Of a stretch of DNA of 64,000 nucleotides, positions 1 to 24,700 are shown piece after piece (the first letter of the stretch is position 1; every line of letters begins with the position of its first letter). The notes under the pieces were generated by a model. It was not told the DNA's origin. It worked only from the letters and a program-made list of their open reading frames with translations, and did not search any database. The position numbers and the translations under genes are program-made. This DNA is from Cheilinus undulatus (Eukaryota > Chordata > Actinopteri > Labriformes > Labridae), in assembly GCF_018320785.1 (NCBI RefSeq), contig NC_054884.1, positions 22,197,667 to 22,261,666 of the forward strand, given 5' to 3'.

Positions 1-215
1 CTTACAGTTGACCAGTTGCGTACCACACATGAAGTGACTGAGCTCTTCAGAAGGACACATTTTGTATCACAAATGTTTGCAAATGGATACTGCATAGCTA
101 GGTGCTTAATTTTACACATCTGAGGCAACAGGTCTGATTGAAACACCTGAATTCAATAATTAACAGGTGTGGCCAAATACTTTTGTCCATATAGTATACC
201 TCTCTTAGGTGAGTC
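1..215. mobile_element. Fragment of a DNA-transposon MITE
   Basis: The stretch ends in ATACTTTTGTCCATATAGTA, a terminus common on short non-autonomous DNA transposons of fish. The other end lies outside the window, so superfamily and length cannot be stated. Confidence 0.45.
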
Positions 216-689
216 CAATTACCAAAAATATTTCCAACTGATTAAAAACTAAGCCAAACTTAACTGTACTGATAACACTTTATCACTTAGGGAGAAAATC
301 AGTTAAAAGTGGCCCTCCTGGTTAACACTGCAAGCGATCCCAGAATGCTTTATGGCAGCTCTCTCTGTAGGCAGAAGGTAGCAGAGTAGGAATGTGAATG
401 CGATTTTAGACACATAGAAATAATTTCACAGGTAAATGCAGCGAATGAGCTATTTTTAACAGAAATAAGAGATACCAATATGGTTTTGATACAATCTGGA
501 TTTAATTTGAGTCATTGTAAAACATTCCCATCTGTTTTTCATCTTTAATTACAGTTGTAACAAGAATTATTACAAAAATAAAGAATGTAGTATTATAACA
601 GAACAGTTGTCATTATATAACAGTAGGGTGTCCATGAGCTTAAAACACTAATGTGAGGTATTTCATCGTGCTTAAGATGGAGTGAGAAA

Positions 690-970
690 TTCAAAAGTTT
701 TTAAGATTTATTTTTTGGGCATTTTTGTGCCTTTATTTGATAGAGGAGGACAGTGGCTAGAGTCAGAAAGAGGGACGAGAGCAGGGGAGAGACATAAAGG
801 GTAAAGGGCCTCTGGCCGGATTCGAACCTGTGCTGTCTGCGTACATGGGGCGTGCCTTAAACCACTGCACCTGCACCCCGAAATTCAAAATTTTGTTACA
901 GAAAATAAAGACATTTAAAGTCTGCATGCCTGTCGTTGCCTCTCACAGCATAGTATAGCTTCATACCTCT
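690..970 (-). promoter_or_regulatory. habp2: Probable habp2 3' UTR with SINE-supplied poly(A) signals
   Basis: After the TAA at 973-971 there is no AATAAA on the minus strand until 737-732, with a second at 712-707. Both lie inside a minus-strand SINE that starts only about 90 nt downstream of the stop. Transcript end near 690-715 is inference; cDNA would settle it. Confidence 0.4.
700..880 (-). mobile_element. tRNA-derived SINE, nearly full length
   Basis: Read on the minus strand it begins CGGGGTGCAGGTGCAGTGG, has a B-box-like GGTTCGAATCC, then a TCTCTCCC...CTGACTC body and a tail of AATAAAGGCACAAAAATGCC followed by A-rich sequence. The same family recurs at 29471, 29771, 55588 and 57873. 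Confidence 0.85.
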
Positions 971-14278
<13,308 letters not shown>

Positions 14279-14767
14279 GTTAGGACCACGCAGGGTTATG
14301 ATGGTTTTAGCACTGCTCACACAGTCAGTCCTAAATATCCCCTCTATACCTCAGAGACCCCCAAACACTCCACCTACCTGTAAATCATTGGTGCACTGCA
14401 TTGATTTAACAGCAGTTACATGTGATTCCTTGTCTTTTTTGCCCTCTGGCCTTTGTTTTTGCTGAGATAATCATGAGTAAATTAGCTAAAAAGGTCTTCG
14501 TAAACATTTATGAAATACACTGATAAGAACAAGAAAAAGATCCTTGTAAGGCTGGAGGAAATCGTGTCATTATTTGTGTAATTATTATAAATTTTGCCTG
14601 ATTAATTACCTCATAAAAATGTAATTTTTTGCTTGTAGTTTTAAGGGACTGACTTGAGATTTCCCAGCATACAGAAGGGTGTTCCCTGTGCTGAAATAAG
14701 CTGTTGAACTTATATCACTAATCTGATACCTTGTTTTCCATGTTTCTTAGTGTTCTGAAGTATGCAG

Positions 14768-14820
14768 AATAAATAATAATAATAATAATGATAATTATAA
14801 ATAGATAAAAAAAAAAAAAA
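14768..14820. repeat. (AAT)n and poly(A) low-complexity tract
   Basis: A short ATAATAATAATAATAATGAT run is followed by a run of 13-14 A. It lies in the habp2-dnmbp intergenic region. Confidence 0.85.
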
Positions 14821-15329
14821 ATAGAATTTCTCAGTAAATATTCTTGTTAATTTCCATTATTCTGCATAGTTAGTCTGCATAACAGTGATAGTAATTCCCC
14901 TTCAATAAAAGGGCCATATTGTTACTTTTTATGTAATAACACATTTTTTTACATAGATTTCTGAGAAAGTACAAGAGTACTTCATTGATTCAATGTATTT
15001 TAACACCAATGTTAAATAGTGCATTTTGAAGACAGAAACATTTTTACTGCCTGGTTAAAAAGGACTCTGCATTGACTCACTGCTGCGTCAATGGAAAGTG
15101 AATGACTTGGAATATTGATGACTACTTTACTAGTACATGGCATTCTCCACCATCAGTGTGTGAATATTTTATGAGTGGGTAAATGTCACTCGCCGTGTAA
15201 AAAGTGCTTTGAGTAGTCAGACCACTAGAAAAGCAATGTACAAGTCTGTTCATCCTAAATGCTAGCAAAATTACAGGGTTGGCTCTGTCGACTGAAAGGT
15301 CGGTAGGTTTTAGCCTTTTGTTAGGAGGT

Positions 15330-16245
15330 GTAAAGAACCCCTCAGCTTCACCTTTTTTTCCGGAGCTGTCTAAAATTTCAAGATAGTCTGGCTGCAGATC
15401 GCAGATCTCAGAGGCCACCTCTGCCAGAACAGACATTTATGCTAAAACTTTCAAAATAACATTGGATTAAAACTCCTGTTAGGGTAAAAGTTAAGGTAAA
15501 GCTTGTGATACCAAAGGTTAAATGTAACTAACTAGCAAAACCTAATTTCAAAACATTTCATAAAGCTGAGCCTACAGTAAAAAAGCTTCTACTCCATAAA
15601 ACACTAATGCAGCTAACAAAGCTAAGGCTAAGGCTAACAAAACTATGTTAGCTACATAGACTACGTAAGAACAAACGTTCTTAAAACTAAAGCTAATAAG
15701 GCTATGATAACTATGTAGGTAACGTGGCTACATAGCTAACATAGCTGAAGCTAAAGTTAACAAAGCTATGTTAGTTACTTGAGATTTTGTTATGTCTGTT
15801 AAAGTTAGACCAGTTTTAGAAGTAGTTATGTAAAAAGTGTCTCGCTTTAGCTTTGTTGGCTTTGGCTAAAGGGAGAGTAGCTACGCTGGCTTAGATACTA
15901 CCATTAGTTACGTAGCTAAAAAAGTTATATTAGCTTCAGCTAAAGCTAATGAAGCTAAAGGAAAGCCACTATCCTGAAATTACTTCTAAAACAGGTCTGT
16001 ATAATTTAATCCCTGATTAGACATCCAACCTTTTTCTGTTTTATTTAAGAAATGTTGCGTAGTCTGTGATGTTTGCAAAGTGGTTATTTCATAAATGTAA
16101 CTGCCACACTTTATGAAAAAGTTAAATTTTTAAAAAACCTTCAAAAATATTGTAATGGCAAATTACATCACTTCTGTTCTGACATGTGGGCGTCTCACGA
16201 TAGTGGTCTGCTAGAGGGGGCATGCTTTATCACATGCTAAAATTA
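15330..16245 (-). repeat. Foldback-type element copy C, inverted relative to A and B
   Basis: Its right end inverts to CCCCCTCTAGCAGACCACTA, GTGAGACGCC and GAAGTGATGTAATTTG, matching the left end of copy B. Its left end has TCTGGCTGCAGATCGCAGAT. The AGCTA array occupies 15590-15960. It lies between habp2 and dnmbp. Confidence 0.8.
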
Positions 16246-16814
16246 TTTTAGCTTGTAAAGATCTTACACAATTTTATCCATCCCACAGATAAACACAATC
16301 CAATATTCATGAAGTGGGCAGTCTGCCTTTGGTCTTCTCTCTTCACATGCCTGTCAGTGCTACCAAGATGCACACGAGTAATCTTTACCATTTTACATAA
16401 ACGTGTTGATGCTTCAAAGGCTTGCAAAAAGTACCAGTGCTGTTCAGATGCACTTTTTTTTTAAGCTAATTTCATCACTATTAAATCTACTTGTAATGCA
16501 ATATTTCTCATATTGCCAGTGTTTATACAGTTGTAATTAATTACCAAGCCATTTCTTTTCTAACCATGTTGACTGAATGTTGTAGCATTTCCAATATGGC
16601 AACCACCTGAGTTCATGCCCATGTTACCTATAAGTCTAGGACTTTTAATTTTTCTGAGTCTATATTGCTCTTCTTCTTATTTCAACTAATTGACGTGATG
16701 ACTTTTTGGGCAATATTTGGATTCATGTGGCACTGTAAAAGTCAAGTGTCAATCTGTATCCTTCAAGCCACTGCTGCTTACGATCACTGGGTAACTTTAC
16801 TGAATGCAAATATA

Positions 16815-17400
16815 AGTTTACTTTAGGGATGTATGATATTGGATTTTTGCCGTCTTCCTTTGCCGGATAGCAAAATGTCTCATTCAGCATTGAGTCTAAC
16901 TTGCAACTATGCAAAATACACTTTTTCAGGCTTTTCTAACAAAAATATGTGCCCCTGGCCTGTCCACAATCCCCCAAAGAATCAGAACCCCCCCCCCGAC
17001 CCCCTTTCTCCACCTTTCAGAAAATGTGTGCTGAAACAAGCCATTCTTAGATTTTCCCTTTATGATGTCACATGGAGAGTTAGCACCACCGGTTCGGTTG
17101 GCCCTCCCCACTTGGAAGAAAGCGCCGCCCTCTGCTCCTAATTCAATCAGGAGAGCCACATCCAATAAGCCTCATCGATTTCCTGAGAGGGGTGGGGTCA
17201 TGGGCAGAGTAAGTAAGCTCATTAACATTTAAAGCCACAGACACAGAAACAGAAACAGCTCGTTCTGAGGAGGGCTGAAACAGAGGGTATTTAGACATGA
17301 AAAGTGTTTTTTCAGCAACAAACTTCACAGGCATGTTTTGGGGACCTCTATGACCAACATAAATTAAACTACTACGGGTAAAATATGTCCCTTTTAAGAT
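16815..17400 (-). repeat. Composite interspersed repeat fragments
   Basis: 17295-17400 inverts to the repeat at 2290-2385. 16815-16860 begins TTTAGGGATGTATGATATTG, a MITE-like end. The part between (C-rich run at 16990, ATGATGTCACATGGAGAG) looks like one dispersed fish repeat, not a gene, although short frames cross it. Confidence 0.55.
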
Positions 17401-17704
17401 CCCAGATTTTACCAGTTAATATTAATTTTAGAAGCCTCATGCCATGTAGGCTAGTATTAGCTGTATGCATTTGATATTATGCTACCATTTCACCCTATCG
17501 CCCATAGACGGTCCCTTTTGTCAAATAGAAAAAGGAGGGAAAAAAGAAAAATAATGCCAATAACAATGTCAGACCTATACAGGACGGTAAATGTGTCCAG
17601 TTCCTTTTTGATGTATATAACCATTATGGCGGTACGATAAACAATGCAAATAAAACATGACAAGTAGTAACACATGGACAAAGTAACAAACATCAGACCC
17701 GCAA

Positions 17705-18588
17705 AAATCTTGATTTTAGCTGTTTTTTATTCAAACAGTGATCACTTTACAGTGGGAGCAATAGCATTTTCTCAGTATAAACACTATATATAATGTACAC
17801 AGGAAGTATGTGGAGAAATCAGAGTCATCAGGGCACAAGCTCTCTCTCCCAGTTCAATAACCTGCAGACAGGTTAAATGGGTCATCATCTGTTTGCACTG
17901 TGCAGACCCAGTTACAAAGGGGAGTGCTTGTAAACCATAGATCGTACACCATTCAACTTTGCTCTCACCTTTAAGTCAAAGAGCCGATTTTAGTTTCATA
18001 CAACACTCCAAATTCTGGTCATGTCAAAACTGGAAACCAGTGGATTATCACCATAAGTGCCTCAAAACTTGATTGTAAATGTGAAAGCTTCTTTACTCTT
18101 CATGCATCATTCTAGTGGTGTGTTAAACCACATGCAGATATAAACACAGTGTTAAGGTCAGTCTGTCTGCACACCACATGATTTTTGTTTAGAAAGAACC
18201 CAAAACATTCACATTTCCATTGCAATCTCCCAATAACTGTTCTCTCAAAAGTACAATTCATTGTCTTCAGCCCCAGAAAATGTGGGCAAAATTCAGGTTC
18301 AATTCACAGGCTTTCCTCTGGAAACAAGAGGGGATAGGCTTGAGTTTCCAGTAAGTAAAAATAATATAAAAGTTTATAAATATAGGCATATAATGCTAAC
18401 TTAAAGGAGCAGTGTCAGCAGCAAAAATCAGTCCTTCTCAGTATCAAACTCCATGACAACAGATCAAAAATAAGTCACAGCGTGCCCAGGTGCTTGTTTT
18501 TGTTTTTTGTTCTGACTGCTCGCAGAGTGAATCAATCTCCTTACGTCTGAAGTACAGTCTCAGGTGTCGTCTGCACAAAGGGACTTCT
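17705..18588 (-). promoter_or_regulatory. dnmbp: Probable dnmbp 3' UTR
   Basis: About 880 nt without coding potential follow the stop. A minus-strand AATAAA lies at 17731-17726 and cleavage would fall near 17705-17715. No SINE was seen in this stretch. The end point is inferred only from the signal. Confidence 0.45.
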
Positions 18589-18774
18589 TCATGTATATTC
18601 AGACTTGCGGATGTAGTTTGAAGGCACATAGCCTCGTCGGCCGCCTGCCTCTCCCAGCCACCAGTCACTGTTGCCGTTCATGTCCTGGAACTCCAGAATC
18701 CGCAGCCTCTGATTGGCCGAGATGCTCAGTTCATTGGCACAGCGGGCATTGAAGGAGTAGAGGGCATAGTAAAT
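18589..18774 (-). CDS. dnmbp: dnmbp terminal exon: SH3-6 (N-WASP-binding in the family) and stop
   Basis: This 62-codon exon encodes [34 protein letters not shown] and [14 protein letters not shown], then TGA at 18591-18589. It has the ALYSF, DWW and PSNYI hallmarks of an SH3 ligand groove. In mammals this last SH3 binds N-WASP and Mena. Confidence 0.96.
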   Translation of the reverse strand: MYYALYSFNARCANELSISANQRLRILEFQDMNGNSDWWLGEAGGRRGYVPSNYIRKSEYT

Positions 18775-21700
18775 CTAAAACACAGAAATTCATTGGTTAA
18801 TAAAAAGTTATGACTTTCTCCAAAGCAATATTAATGACATTAGCCTTCTGATTGCAGTGGAAAAGCTATCAACATTTGGTAATCATGTTGGCAATCAAGT
18901 TGCAAGCTTATACATCATCATTACGCATTTTGAAGGTTTGTTTGTTAGGGATGAACATTTCCAACTTCTCAGCTTTTTGTCTTCAATTTTCTAGGCAAAA
19001 TAAGTCCCAGTGTGAGCTTTGTTCAATCTCAAAAAATGTTAATTTCTTTTTTTTTTTTTTTTTTTTTTCAATTTGTCAAAGTGAACTAACTACATACATT
19101 CAGGAAACAAATTTCACACCACAATGGGAAGCAACTTCAAACAACAAGTAAAGTTGGTTTACAGAGTGAGGCCAAAGTTAGCAGTGTTAGCACCACCGGC
19201 ATTTGATCCTCATTCCAGGTTAACATCCACAATCCTCTGCCAAATAACGTCACTTGGTGCCTTAGTTACATGCAAGTACAATCTGACAAAGTCTCTGGAC
19301 AACTTTATCCCTATGTTCTAGATCAAAGAGTGCTTCATAACGGATTAAAGAGCATTGCTGCAACAAGACAGCAGTTATTAGGAACAAGTACACTGGCTAC
19401 TACTGGCGGGCAACTGAGTTACAATTTATTAGACACATTTGATGGGGATTGTGGGCTTTAAATTGCCAAAAATTGTTCATAATTACGCTGACTCATAACT
19501 CTGGTGCTGAATACAAAGAGATATGACTTTTAGTCAGCTTATCCTGCGAATTTGTTGCAGTTTTAACTGCATTTTGCAACTGTAAGTATTTAGTTTAAAG
19601 CTTCCCTTTAAGTATAGCATCATCTAGTGGGATGTCATGCCTTTCACCCTTTTGCAACACTGTAATGCAATAGGAATCCACACACATGGTCCCCAATATC
19701 ACAATGTTATGGATGCAATGTGAAAGTACAAAGACAGTGGAACTTCAATATGGCATTGTTGAGGAACCACAATCTGTAAGGAGCTTGTGTTTGCATTTCC
19801 ACAACGATTCAAATTAAGTGATATGCATATATGCTCATGAGTAAAGCAGAATTGTGTTTTTCATCATAAAAGGTTTTACACATGCAAACATGACATTAGC
19901 AAAGTGTGAAAGAGGTACCACTATGACTAAAGCAGGCGCCATAATCAACACACAATGAATTCCTCAAGTAGCTTTATAAATATGTATCATTTTATGACAT
20001 TAAGACAAAATCTCACCTGATGGCCATCTATTTCACTCTCCTGCTCTGCCTCCTGCTCGATGTACTCGTCTCTGGAGTAAGCCGACCTCTTCTTGCTGCT
20101 GTTTTCTCCGTTCTTCCACTGGTATGAACTGTCGGCTTTGTTTGAGTGTCCATACCTCTGTGAGCGACTGTGTCTCTGTGAAGAATATGAATCGCTCTCA
20201 GAAAGGTCTGACATCTCTTTGTGGCTGCTTGTACTCGTGTAACTCGTATCGTACGAGTCTCTGTGGTTGCCTGAATGCCGGTAAGAAGTCTCTGAGTCTC
20301 TGTGGCTGGAGGAGTTCCTGTGTGTTTGGTCGGAGATTTCTCTCCTGTTTGAGGGATTTCGGGGTGAGGAGTTTAAAGAATTGCTCTGGCTGACAGAGTC
20401 GGGGTTGGGTGTGTCTCTGAGGTGACTCCTACGAGATGAGGAAGAGTCCAGGGAAGGGTGTGGTGATGACTGACTCTGGGGCTGTGATGTGGAGAAGCTG
20501 ACTGTGGCCATGTCCTGGTTGAAGGTCAGTGTGCTGTTGCTGTTTTGGCGAGAGAAAACGGGGGAAGAGCCTCCATAGCCAGACTCGTTTGATGACTGGC
20601 TCTCGATGGAAACATCTGATTGGCTCCTGCGTGGGTTGTAGGGTTTAAGGAAGGAGCTGTACACGAAACCCTTGGTAACTGCAATACAAGAAAATGATTT
20701 TATTGTTGCACCATTTTTCAAGAAGCTCAAATGTTAAAACACATAGAATTTTGGTTTACCTCCATTATCGATAAGCCAGCGGTTGTTGCTTCCCATAGGA
20801 TCCTGCTGCTTTATAACACCAACAAGATCTCCCTCAAGGATGGAAACATCCAAATCCTGAGCTGCATTGAAATTTCTCTCTGCCTGGAAGAGTTTCTCAG
20901 GACCGTATCGGACCAGAAGTCCTGCTCGGTGCTCATCTGTCTGCAGGATGCAGTTAGGCTGCAAGAAAGGGTCATAATTAGAGCATGGTACAGCAGTAAA
21001 ATTTCCACTTATAAGGTGGCTCACTTACAGGCCCTTGCAGTTGCTTTTTAGAGGTTTGTTTCTCCAGAGTTTTCTTCTCAAAAGGCTTTTTTGTGGAGGT
21101 GGTGGGAGGCAGATTCTCTGGGCAGAAGCTAAAACCTTGAAGAAGCTGCAGAACTCGTCCGTACTCTTCTTGGAACTGTGCAATCAGGTTTCCCTCCGTG
21201 CCTTTGCGAGAGAACTACAGAGACAGATGAAAAAGCTTAGTTCCTTGTGGATTAAGATTTTACTTTTAACACAAGGTGTTACAGCCATGATTAATGTTCT
21301 TTCTCACCTGTAGGAGGGGCTTCAGCTCCCCCAGCGTTGTCCTCATGAAGTCCTTCTGAGCCTGAGCGAAAGCCCGCACGCAGCCAGTGAACAGCTCCTC
21401 TGCTGCCATGTAAAACTTCGGCAGCTCATCCAGCAGTTGTGCATTGAGCGCCTCGTAGTTGTTGCGCGCCACCTGCAGCTCGTCCTGGACACGGCGGTCC
21501 TTGAGACGGTCAGCCCGCTCCTTGCAGTTGTCATAGTCGAGCAGCTTGTCAAAGCGCTTCTGGATGAGTTTGTGTGGTCCAGCAAACATGAGGAGCAGCT
21601 GGGTGAGCGGGTTGATGACTAAGGCCTCTGTGCGTTCCTTCTGCTCAGGGAGGGGAAAGGCTTTTTTAATTTTTCTCACAAGACTTTTCAACAATTTGGT

Positions 21701-24700
21701 GTGTTTAAACAGAGGAAAAAGACTTACAAATTCTGTGAACTGTTTGTCACTGATGCAGCGGTGAGCTCTCTGGAAGCGCTCAGGGTCAAGGATGCTGCGT
21801 TCGGTGTAGATGTCACAGAAACTGATGGCTGCCAGCACTTTCACTGAAGCCGACTCCTGAAGAGAAGCATTCTGATTAGAGATGGAAGAAATTCCTCCCA
21901 AAACTCAATAAGAACTTAGCTCAAAAAGTAAGGAAATTTGTGTCTGATAGATTATTCCTTTGTAATAATGCTTCTTGACAATAAATCTTATACCGTTGGA
22001 TAGTCTGTTTATTTCCCTTTTAAATGGTGCCAGTAAGGAAAATGCATAAGATGTGTTGTTACAACAAAGAAATAATCTAGCAAACACAAATTTCCTTACT
22101 TCCTGTTTAGTTGTTATTCTGATAAAAGGTTCGTACCCTTATATGCTGCAGGTACAAGGAAATGTCTCGAATAAAACTTTTGATGAGCCTCTCCTGCAGC
22201 CTGAACTTCTTCTCTGCCTCGTCAAATGCTTCATCTTTGATCTGGGATAAAAGGCAGAACATAAAGAGCGATAAGACCCATCCTTAACACTGAGGCTGTT
22301 TCTAAAGACCTTAACTCAGAGCAGTGATGTACCTGAGGAGAAATCCCTGTGAGGTGTTTAAGGTGGCTGCTGACTCGGTTGGACTTTTTGATGATGGAGT
22401 GCATGCTCAGTTTGGAGATCTTGTCGATGAACGTGTCCTCATCTCCTTTCCTGTACTTTACCACTGTGGAAAGCAGAAGAAGAATCTGTTTAGGCTGATA
22501 AATTTAGGTAAAGGAGACTTATAAATACAAGTACTGAAGTTTTTTTTTTTTTTACCGAGGTCTTTCCTGCGTTTGTACTCATTGATGTTGACATTGATCT
22601 CCTTGACAGCCTGCAGAGCCTGAGTCAGCTGCAGCCGGTCGTGGTGGCTCTCTGGTGTGGCTCCGAGCAGCTCCATCAGCAGCAGCGGGTAACGCATGAC
22701 TCGCTGAACGGGTTTTATTAAGAAAGAGCCCAGGTTGATGTAATTTGTTTTCCCCCTGAAACAATAATGGCAGATAGAGCTTCGTTAAAAAGATGCTCTC
22801 TGCTGCGACAACACATTCTTTCCCATTTTGACATCTCTGTATCATGTGGATTGTATAATCCAATGATATGTGAGCATCATCACATATATTTATATGCATA
22901 TTCTGATGATGATCAATGCATTTGAGATACAAAAGAACAGGGGAGACAATTATAAAGGTAGCCTTCATTTTCTTAGTTCTTGATGCAATTTAAAGGACTA
23001 ATTTTGCAACAGCAACATTTAAAACTATTTTTTTGTCATCTACAACTAAAATTTGTTTAAAACTTCATATTACCTGATTAAAAGGTATACAGAATCAGTC
23101 TTCGTTTTAGGCCATCTTATTTGATATTTTAACACTATAGTGTGTGACTTTTCCAAGAGCTGCCATAAAGCCCAGATCTGTAGAGGGCTGGGGTGATGGT
23201 TGTCCTTCTGGAACTTTGCCCCATCTCCACACAGGATCTCTAGAGCTCAATCAAAGTGACCATCGGGTTCCTGGTCACCTCTCCGACTAAGGCCTTTTTC
23301 TTGCCAGTTGCTCAGTTTGGCCAGTCCTAGTTGTGCCAAACTTCAGATCCCTGGATCCGTGCCTTGCAACAATCCTGTCTCTGAACTCTGCAGGCAGTTC
23401 CTTTGACCTCATGGTTTGGCTTTTGCTCAGATATGAATTGTCAGCTTTAAGGCCTTCTGTAGAGAGGTGTGTGCCTTTCCAAATCATACCAATTAATTTA
23501 AATAACCACAGCTGGACTCCAGTCAAGATGTATAAATATCCCAGCAAAGATCCTGAAAAATGGGAGGAGCCTGAGCTAAATTTCAAGTGGTTTTTGCAAA
23601 GGATCTGAATACTTATATCAATGTGATACTTCAGTTGTTTTATTTTCAATAAATTTGCAAACGGTTCTAAAGTTTGTGACTGCAGCATCAGGCTGCAAAA
23701 TGAAATTTAAAAAAAAAGACAAGGGTATCTGAATGCACTATATTTTTACCTAGTCAGTAAAGGACAGTGCATTTATTCTAACATGTTTGTTGTTTGAGAG
23801 GTGGATATTTTGGCAACAATTTTAACCAGACCAGGAGGTTAGAAGCAGAAAATCAGTAGCTAGTAAAGAATAAACTTAGCAGACCTTCATCTTACAAGGC
23901 TCTTATAAAAATTAGAATGATATATCAAAGTAAGATCTTTTGTATGACATGGTTTAAAATGGTATTTATTCTCTTAAATGACTTGCTGTTGCAGTTTTCG
24001 TCCATTAGATGGCATTAAAAGTTTAATTTTGCTTTTCCACAGAAGAGAAAAAAGAGAGGGGTCATGTACATGTTGTCCTCACAACAACTGTACAGAGTTT
24101 ACAAAAGCACATGCAAGCAGAAACTGCAAAAATATGAATGAGTCCATCTCAGCCCAGGGAAGGAAGTTGAAATGGCAGCACAGATATTTTTAGAGTCGGC
24201 CACACACACACTTATTTGATTTTTCCCAGTCACAATGGGTAATCACACACCAACACATACACAGGGGTAATTTCCAATAGGAGGGGTTAGTGAGCAAAAG
24301 ACATGCAGTCAGGATGATTCTCATGCTGGAAATCATGACGACACTCTTAAGGAGACTTACCACTCTCTGTATATGGCCCTGTGGAGGTTCGGAGGAAGCA
24401 GAAAAATAACAAAGACAACTTTTAACAATGCTCATGCTCAGCTTTAAAATGTAGTATTTGAATTTATTTTGCTTCAGTTTAACACAAAGACACTTAAACT
24501 TTGTTATTAAACGGTAGAGAAAACTGTCCCGGCATGTTGTTATGGTTTTGTTTCAAGAATCCTCTTAAAGGCCCAGTCTGGCAGTAAAACTGTTCAGTTT
24601 AAGACAGAGGCAGAAAAAATGACCTTTTAAAGCTGAATAGGTTGCAACAGACGCACGCACGCCTTAGAAAAGAGTATTGTGTCCCTGACAAGGCTGGAGC

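Noticed and set aside
800..880. tRNA-like sequence with A/B-box resemblance
   Set aside because: No cloverleaf pairing expected of a working tRNA; the 3' body and AATAAAGG tail show it is a SINE. The same holds at 29471, 29771, 55588 and 57873.
14325..14345. GATATTTAG as a TATA-like box for habp2
   Set aside because: Weak match and no known transcript start; not enough to list as a promoter.
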